Source: Norana najaformis | Lineage: Eukaryota; Annelida; Clitellata; Crassiclitellata; Hormogastridae | DNA: 64,000 nucleotides | Assembly (NCBI GenBank): GCA_964023275.1 | Contig: OZ029916.1 | Span: 17,376,150 to 17,440,149, forward strand | Reading direction: 5' to 3' | Shown: one piece after another, positions 58,691 through 64,000 of the stretch | Layout: each line of letters begins with the position of its first letter | Numbering within the stretch: the first letter of the stretch is position 1 | Made by a program: the position numbers and the translations under genes | Notes under the pieces: generated by a model | The model's input: only the letters and a program-made list of their open reading frames with translations | Databases searched by the model: none | What the model was told of the DNA's origin: nothing

Positions 58691-60835
58691 GTGCTGTGAC
58701 ACTGGAGGTGCTAGGTTTTCCATGCGGACATGACTTTCTGAGCAACAACAATCCTGTCTATAACAAAAAGTGTAAGCATATTAAAATGCAAAAAACGGCC
58801 TACAATTTTAGGAAAGCCAGATGATCAAGGTTTCATTTAAGGGGCTTGCCTTTGGCCCTCCCCTGATAACTTTAATTCTCAAACCCATGGGCTGTAGGAC
58901 CATTCACCCAAAACCCAGATGTTAGGCTTTAAAAGCTTTAGGTTTTCTACCATAAAAATAAAGTAACAATATAGACATCCAGCAATACATAAGTCTGAAC
59001 TCTGGAAACAGAAGTTCCATGTCCCAGCACCAATAAACGGCTACTAGTCGGGAAGCACACCACAAAAAACAAATGCAAGGACCCTTCAATCAGTACAGGA
59101 ACACAGGAATAAAACTATGTAGCATAGGTATGAGGCAAGTCACGTTCAGAAAGAGTGCATGTCCGTTGGGTGACTAGCAGTTTCTGTTTAACTACACTGT
59201 GTCAGAATGAAGATGATTAGCATCACTCTCCTCCTTTATCCAGGCTTGGGTCTAGCACCACCCAAAAATAGCAGTGACAGAGTGCATGGTTGAGTGAGGT
59301 GTGGTTGCAGTAAGTGCAAAGGCAGCTGGCCAGTTTCCAATATATGGCCCTGTACAGTCCAGCATTTATGACTCAACCAGTAATATTAAATTTTCAGACT
59401 TGTGGATCAAAAATCTCAGTGCATCATGCCATATCATTTTGGATGCATGCTACTAATGATGAATTTTCAGTCACTGGATTTCTACAGTTGCACATTCCCC
59501 CACTAATCTGAACTAATCTAATATGAACCAAACTATCACATTTCCCTTAACAGATATGTTAAATAATTATTATTAATAATATTACCATATTTATTAATTC
59601 ATTTGTTAATGAATATAATGACAAAACAATAGTTCTCAGAATCGATTAGATAAGGGTAGTTCCTGTGACAAAGTGCCACTTTAAGACAATTGCTCCAAGC
59701 ATGACCCTGTCATAGTCAGAGTGCCATCGCTGCTCCGAGCAGTGGGAAACTCTGATGTTTCTTTTGACACCATAAGCAACACATTTAATGCAAAGAAATT
59801 CCAATCAATCTGCAACCAGACTTCACAGAAGCAGGCCCTGATATTTTACGCTGATACACTAAACAGCAGAAGTACAACTGACACAATTCCCAAAACATCT
59901 GTTAGCAGTAACAAGTACTGTCAAATACTATAACATCATCTCATCAATAACACTGATAGTGCGCCAGGAACATCATCAAACAGCTCTTGCTCGTCTGGCG
60001 TGCACACCAGTAATCCACAAATCAATACAGAACCGGTCAAAAATCACTGTGCACCCATAACGCCTGTTTCCAACGGTCATCCAATCAGAACCGTTCTCTA
60101 AGACACTATGAAGGACGGCCCTGTAATTCAATAACCAAAAGAGCACTCAGATAAATCTAATGAGGGCTGATGGCTAGATTCTTCTTCTGCAAACTGCAAT
60201 GCACCAAAGGTCAGCCCAGCTCGCAAGCCTAATGCCGGAAATATGCTGTAATTCAACGACAGAACAGACGATATACTACAATTTTGTGGCTCTTTTCTGC
60301 ATAGTTGCTTCAAGTTCACAACCATCCTGAGACTCAACATTTCAGCATAAAACAGCACAGCACAGAAGAGAAATCAGCCAGAACTGCTGCACTGACACTA
60401 CAGCTGATGGTGCTCTGCAAAGGCACTGAGAACATTTCTCAGGGACATCATCAGGAAAGACATTTCAGTCTTGCGGCTTCGTAACCATAAACAAACAGGA
60501 TTTTTCAGGAGGGACAGGGCTACAACATTTTACATAAGACAGCATCTTTTCAAATTTTTAAACTTTTACTCATAGTCATCCTTTGGAATATTCCATTAGA
60601 TATAATCGATGTTCCCTCTAATTTCTTTTCGCCATGTGCACCCTGGCATAACCCGTGGGCAGTAACATTTAGGACCTGCGCTCTGGTCTGCCTTTGCAGT
60701 TGTTCATAAAGGACGCTCACATAAAGTGAACTGCTGTGGACTCCTACCAACCATTTATCCACAATCTGGCATTACCATCTCCCCATCCCCTTTTGGATGT
60801 CCGAACTCCAACATACTATAAGGCTGAGATTAAGA
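58691..60835. other. Unassigned; weak plus-strand open stretch
   Basis: A plus-strand frame at 59721-59933 (starting MPSLLRAVGNSDVSFD) and frames just after it are rich in Ser/Thr/Asn but show no domain or clear splice sites. 60600-60745 contains a TGTTCCCTCTAATTTCTTTT element that resembles a widespread DNA-transposon end. No gene is supported. Confidence 0.3.
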
Positions 60836-61010
60836 CTATCCTTCTGACCTTGCAGGACTAACTTCATAAGGGGTGGGATACATTGGTACTGTCATGTCCA
60901 GCAAAGGCACTCTGTTAGATCCAATGCAGTAAAAACTGTCTGCTCTCTCAATGAGTTGGTGTTTCAGGCATTGGATGTACTGTACTGATGTAACCATACA
61001 TACCAAATCT
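60836..61010 (-). CDS. Candidate exon, unrecognised protein
   Basis: A minus-strand frame reads YIQCLKHQLIERADSFYC, IGSNRVPLLDMTVPMYP, TPYEVSPARSEG to a stop at 60836. An acceptor-like GGTTACATCAG before it gives phase 1. The composition looks protein-like (varied, few repeats). Together with 61211-61363 (phase 1 end, 200-bp intron) it could be the 3' part of a small gene. It could also be a decayed mobile-element frame; I recognise no family. Confidence 0.3.
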
Positions 61011-61210
61011 AGATGCGGACGTCCACACAATCCTCATCCATTGTTGTCTACACTGGGTGACCCTGCCTCCCTCTGTGCATATGTCCTAAATGGACACCTA
61101 TCCAGTCAAGTATACTATAGGCTCAAAGTGTAATATAGGCCTACTGACTAACAGTGATTGTATAATAAATATGAAGGACTTTTTACACCTTTGACTGAGT
61201 AACTTAATAC

Positions 61211-61363
61211 CTGGCGAAGAGTTAGTAGAGATAGCAGTCAGGCTTAGGTCCCTTGACGACAGAACATCTGTCACATCGCGGCTAGAGTTAAGAATCCTGT
61301 CAGCCGTGTTCATTAGATAGGAGTTCATGATTAGCCTCATACAGGGCATGCGTGCTACCATGA
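61211..61363 (-). CDS. Candidate exon, unrecognised protein
   Basis: A 153-bp minus-strand stretch between CCAGCTGCAG (acceptor-like, poor pyrimidine tract) and donor CCAG|GTATTA, phase 1 on both sides. It reads MVARMPCMRLIMNSYLMN, TADRILNSSRDVTDVLSS, RDLSLTAISTNSSP. A TATA-like CATATATATAG lies about 40 bp upstream, so an alternative is a transcription start just before the ATG. No domain is recognised. Confidence 0.3.
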
Positions 61364-61379
61364 CTGCAGCTGGTGGACG

Positions 61380-61511
61380 CTATTGCCCCAATCTATATAT
61401 ATGTGGGCCAGATGACAGAGCAGACCGTGTCTGAGAGGGCATGTCATATGGTTTTGCAACATGGTCCTCCTTCTGACCTTCTGAACACAGCATGCTAAAA
61501 TATGCCAGCAG
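61380..61511 (-). CDS. Candidate terminal exon, unrecognised protein
   Basis: A good acceptor (AACTGATTTGTTGCAG) opens a minus-strand frame LLAYFSMLCSEGQKED, HVAKPYDMPSQTRSALSS, GPHIYRLGQ ending at a stop. It is in the same frame as 61211-61363, 18 nt further on. No domain is recognised. It could be a separate transcript end or decayed coding sequence. Confidence 0.25.
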   Translation of the reverse strand: MLAYFSMLCSEGQKEDHVAKPYDMPSQTRSALSSGPHIYRLGQ

Positions 61512-62039
61512 CTGCAACAAATCAGTTAAATTTAACTTTGAAATAACATGAACACAATATTTCTGAGCTAGCAGAAAATGGTTGTCCGTGCTATCCTTAA
61601 ATGTTATGTGCATGCGCAGCTAAAATTCAACAATACCCAGTTGCACTAATGCACATTAATCTGCATTAACTACACATAACCAAAATTCAACACATAAGCA
61701 TAAACAGTAATGACAACCATTCAGAAATGATATGCTCACTACTGAAGTGTTAGAGCTGCATAACAACGAATGGCCTCAGCATATTAATGAAATGCAAATT
61801 CAACAGATTTAATTACCTGTATCTTTCCCAGAAGTTAAAATATCTTATCAAAGGCAAGCATTAACTGGACTAGAAGTTGTTTGAAGTTGTTCAGTGTAAA
61901 GAATTTGTCTTTTAAATAAGGTTTAGAATCCACATCAAATTGGCAGAAATTGCATTCACTATAAGACTTTTCGGCTAATTTAGCAGCACGAAGCATGGAA
62001 GACAGATAGTTTCTGTCAAGCATTAGTGTTTATTTCTGC

Positions 62040-62191
62040 TCATTCAGCGTTGGTAACTCTTTTCATCACAGACCACATCACGGCAGAGGCAACAGCAGTT
62101 TGCTTCCTGATGTGTAGCAGAATTTCTTTGCATGCAGCGAATCTCAGTGACCCCAGTCGAAAATCAATTAAGCACGGCCAGGAAGGCAATC
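62040..62191 (-). CDS. Candidate terminal exon, unrecognised protein
   Basis: An excellent acceptor (AAGCCTTTTATTTCAG) opens a minus-strand frame in phase 1: LPSWPCLIDFRLGSLRF, AACKEILLHIRKQTAVAS, AVMWSVMKRVTNAE, then a stop at 62040. The upstream side (62200-62440) is CpG-richer. The plus strand is also open here for 133 codons (62026-62427), so coding strand is uncertain. Possibly a 5' region of gene B or an unrelated gene. Confidence 0.3.
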
Positions 62192-62960
62192 CTGAAATAA
62201 AAGGCTTACAAATTACGGTAAGCGTGAGAGGGAATGAACATGATTTCTATGGTTCTCTGGAGATTATCACATCGCCCCGTCAATTATGCCATCTGATGCA
62301 GAATAATGTCAGCCAGCCACCATCGACCGCCCAAGATTGCACTGCACGTCGTCGTCTCACAGATGACATGCTGCAGAAGAGACATACCACGCATGACAGG
62401 ATGTGTGACAGAAAAGCATCCAATTGACAACAGTTGTTTTTGTCATCCTACAGATCGCACCTATTGGCGGATAGGTGACCTCACGTCTGTAGCACAATTA
62501 TCATCAAGTAGCATATGCTGTACAGCTTCGAAAACAAAGTTATCCTAACCTATCCATCTGTAACATTTATTACCACAACACCAGTCTTTTTGAACTAAAT
62601 ATCTGCTATATATCGACCACTTCTCGTAAGATATTTCTTCTTTTCCCATCATGGAAAAAATAGCCATCCGTGCAGATACCATAGCTTAACGAACGACTCT
62701 ATTCCAGGTTTATTTATCTATCTAGATTTCTACTATTATATTACACGCTGCAATACACAGCAAACATCTCAAGTTCAATAATCACTGTCAAGGTTTATTC
62801 AGATATAAAGATAAAAACCTGGAACGCTGTGCACTTCAATCTCAAAAAGGTCGCAAGGGTGAAACGGAGGCTGCTGTGTCATTGAAAGAAACATAATGCA
62901 CAACATACAGTTCATTTAAAGACAGTTTTAAGCTTTATACTTTTAATAGAATTGGTCAAG
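62192..62960. other. Unassigned, CpG-richer left half
   Basis: 62200-62440 has several CpG-containing stretches (GACGACGACGTGC on the minus strand) and could be a promoter region; the rest is AT-rich. No supported gene. Confidence 0.3.
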
Positions 62961-63535
62961 TACTGTATTATCTCGGGTATAATGCGCACTTTTTTTCCAA
63001 GTATAATCTGCTCAAGTCTGGATGTGTATGTACATAGGAAAAAAGTTTTTAGATGTTTTAGGCAAACAACAATCACGTGGGAAGACCATTACTGCAGTAA
63101 CCAGAGGCAACAGAAGAAAGTTTACATTGGCTGAGTTACCTTATATTTTATTGGTTTAATTTATTTAACTTGTATTTAGTAGGTTAATTTTAAAACAAAA
63201 GATTTTAAAATATTTTTAAAATTTTAATTCAGAGCGCATAGTTATGTTTGAGAAAGAGAAGAAAAGAAAACCATGTCACCAGAAGTTGTTTATTTTAATC
63301 CATAGATATAAATACACAGCCTACAAGAGCGGTCAGGCTGCAAGTAAGTAAGTACAATAATGGTTTTAGAGCATCTATTTTAATGCTTCTGACTTCGCAT
63401 TTTCATTCATGGGCACATGGAACTTCACCTGCATGTTATACATAGGTACTACGATTTTTACATTAGGATAAATTCTTTGCAACTCGAGGTGTGTGTTATG
63501 TCTGAATGCGCATTATAACCAAGATAACACGGTAT
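62961..63535. mobile_element. pogo-like MITE, second family
   Basis: The left end TACTGTATTATCTCGGGTAT (then AATGCGCAC) and the right end, on the minus strand TACCGTGTTATCTTGGTTAT (then AATGCGCAT), are terminal inverted repeats of about 30 bp ending at TA. The 515-bp core is AT-rich and non-coding. The end sequence differs from the GGACTATAAGTC family at 2824 and 19380 but has the same design. Confidence 0.75.
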
Positions 63536-64000
63536 TGCTGAAGAACAAAATGCAGTATTTAGTGTTGTCCAGTCAACCAAAAGGAGAATGAACAAGATAT
63601 GCTATCTAGGAACTTGAACAGGATGACCTTCTAGTAGTCCTCAATAACTGTACTGAAATTAAATGAAAGTCTACTCATACCTGCCAAATCCTTCATTACT
63701 TGTACATGGTACCACTGTAGCTGCTATTGTAATAGTTACAGTGCAATTATATACAGTATCTCTAAACTTCTCAGAAGCACAATGCACAAAACCTATGTCT
63801 GAATAGGAAGAGAGGTATCAAGATAATATGTTTTATCATGTGACTTGAATAGCTAGTTAGTTAGTTAGCATCTAAACATCTGATATAGCACTTTTTAAGT
63901 ACCTCACAAAAGCGCTACATACGCTAGCCTAAAAGACATTAAATGTTATCAAGAAAAGAAGCAGAACAATGCAAGGCTAATCAGAAGTCACCAGTGGTGG
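63536..64000. repeat. Unassigned flank with dispersed repeat at the end
   Basis: 63875-63930 (ATATAGCACTTTTTAAGTAC, then CACAAAAGCGCTACATACG) is a further copy of the module at 6930-6980. A TTAG tetranucleotide run (TAGTTAGTTAGTTAGC) precedes it at 63852-63868. The copy runs toward the window edge. Confidence 0.45.

Noticed and set aside
1-64000. CRISPR arrays, operons, prokaryotic promoters or terminators
   Set aside because: The tandem repeats lack unique spacers, and the intron/exon structure and repeat content are those of an animal nuclear genome.

Overview
The window looks like a gene-poor stretch of an animal nuclear genome, most likely a lophotrochozoan and perhaps a gastropod mollusc. 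It is AT-rich, coding sequence sits in short exons with GT-AG borders separated by kilobase introns, the protein modules are metazoan (EGF-like and TNF-receptor-like), and the introns hold L2/CR1-like LINEs, tRNA-derived SINEs, pogo/Tigger-like elements and MITEs. No operon-like or prokaryotic structure is present. The species call is an inference from repeat style.

Two modular genes were reconstructed on the minus strand. Gene A (about 30.05 kb down to 2.47 kb) has five phase-compatible exons: a signal-peptide exon (29927-30047), two TNFR-type cysteine-repeat exons (8553-8627 and 7611-7682), a linker exon (6106-6162) and a short basic terminal exon (2470-2519). The exons sum to 375 nt, exactly 125 codons including the stop. 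They predict a small secreted TNFR-repeat protein with no visible membrane anchor. Gene B lies upstream, from about 57 kb down to 38.7 kb and perhaps to 35.9 kb. It has a proline-rich exon, an exon with a hydrophobic signal or anchor segment, a six-cysteine EGF/EB-like exon, a calcium-binding EGF exon and a possible terminal exon with a hydrophobic segment. All modules from the second gene B exon onward join in phase 1, the classic exon-shuffling phase.

The 10-N gap at 50886-50895 is flanked by two nearly identical 7.5-kb copies (43354-50885 and 50896-58491). The left copy ends exactly at the gap and the right copy begins exactly at it. This is the signature of two overlapping contig ends carrying different alleles that were not merged, so two gene B exons appear twice. 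The copies differ by small substitutions and a few indels, including a 40-bp templated insertion.

The rest is mostly introns and intergenic DNA with repeats: a ten-copy 104-bp minisatellite (1151-2190), shorter tandem arrays, two opposite-facing members of one pogo-like family (2824-4379 and 19380-20175), a third pogo-like MITE (62961-63535), an L2/CR1-like LINE copy (11551-13525) and several 3' LINE fragments, tRNA-derived SINEs, a 5S-rRNA-like sequence (34705-34830), a solo LTR (25412-25820), a foldback repeat (21637-21984) and a palindromic MITE (40331-40605). The right end (60.8-62.2 kb) has several unplaced open blocks on the minus strand that could belong to a further gene.
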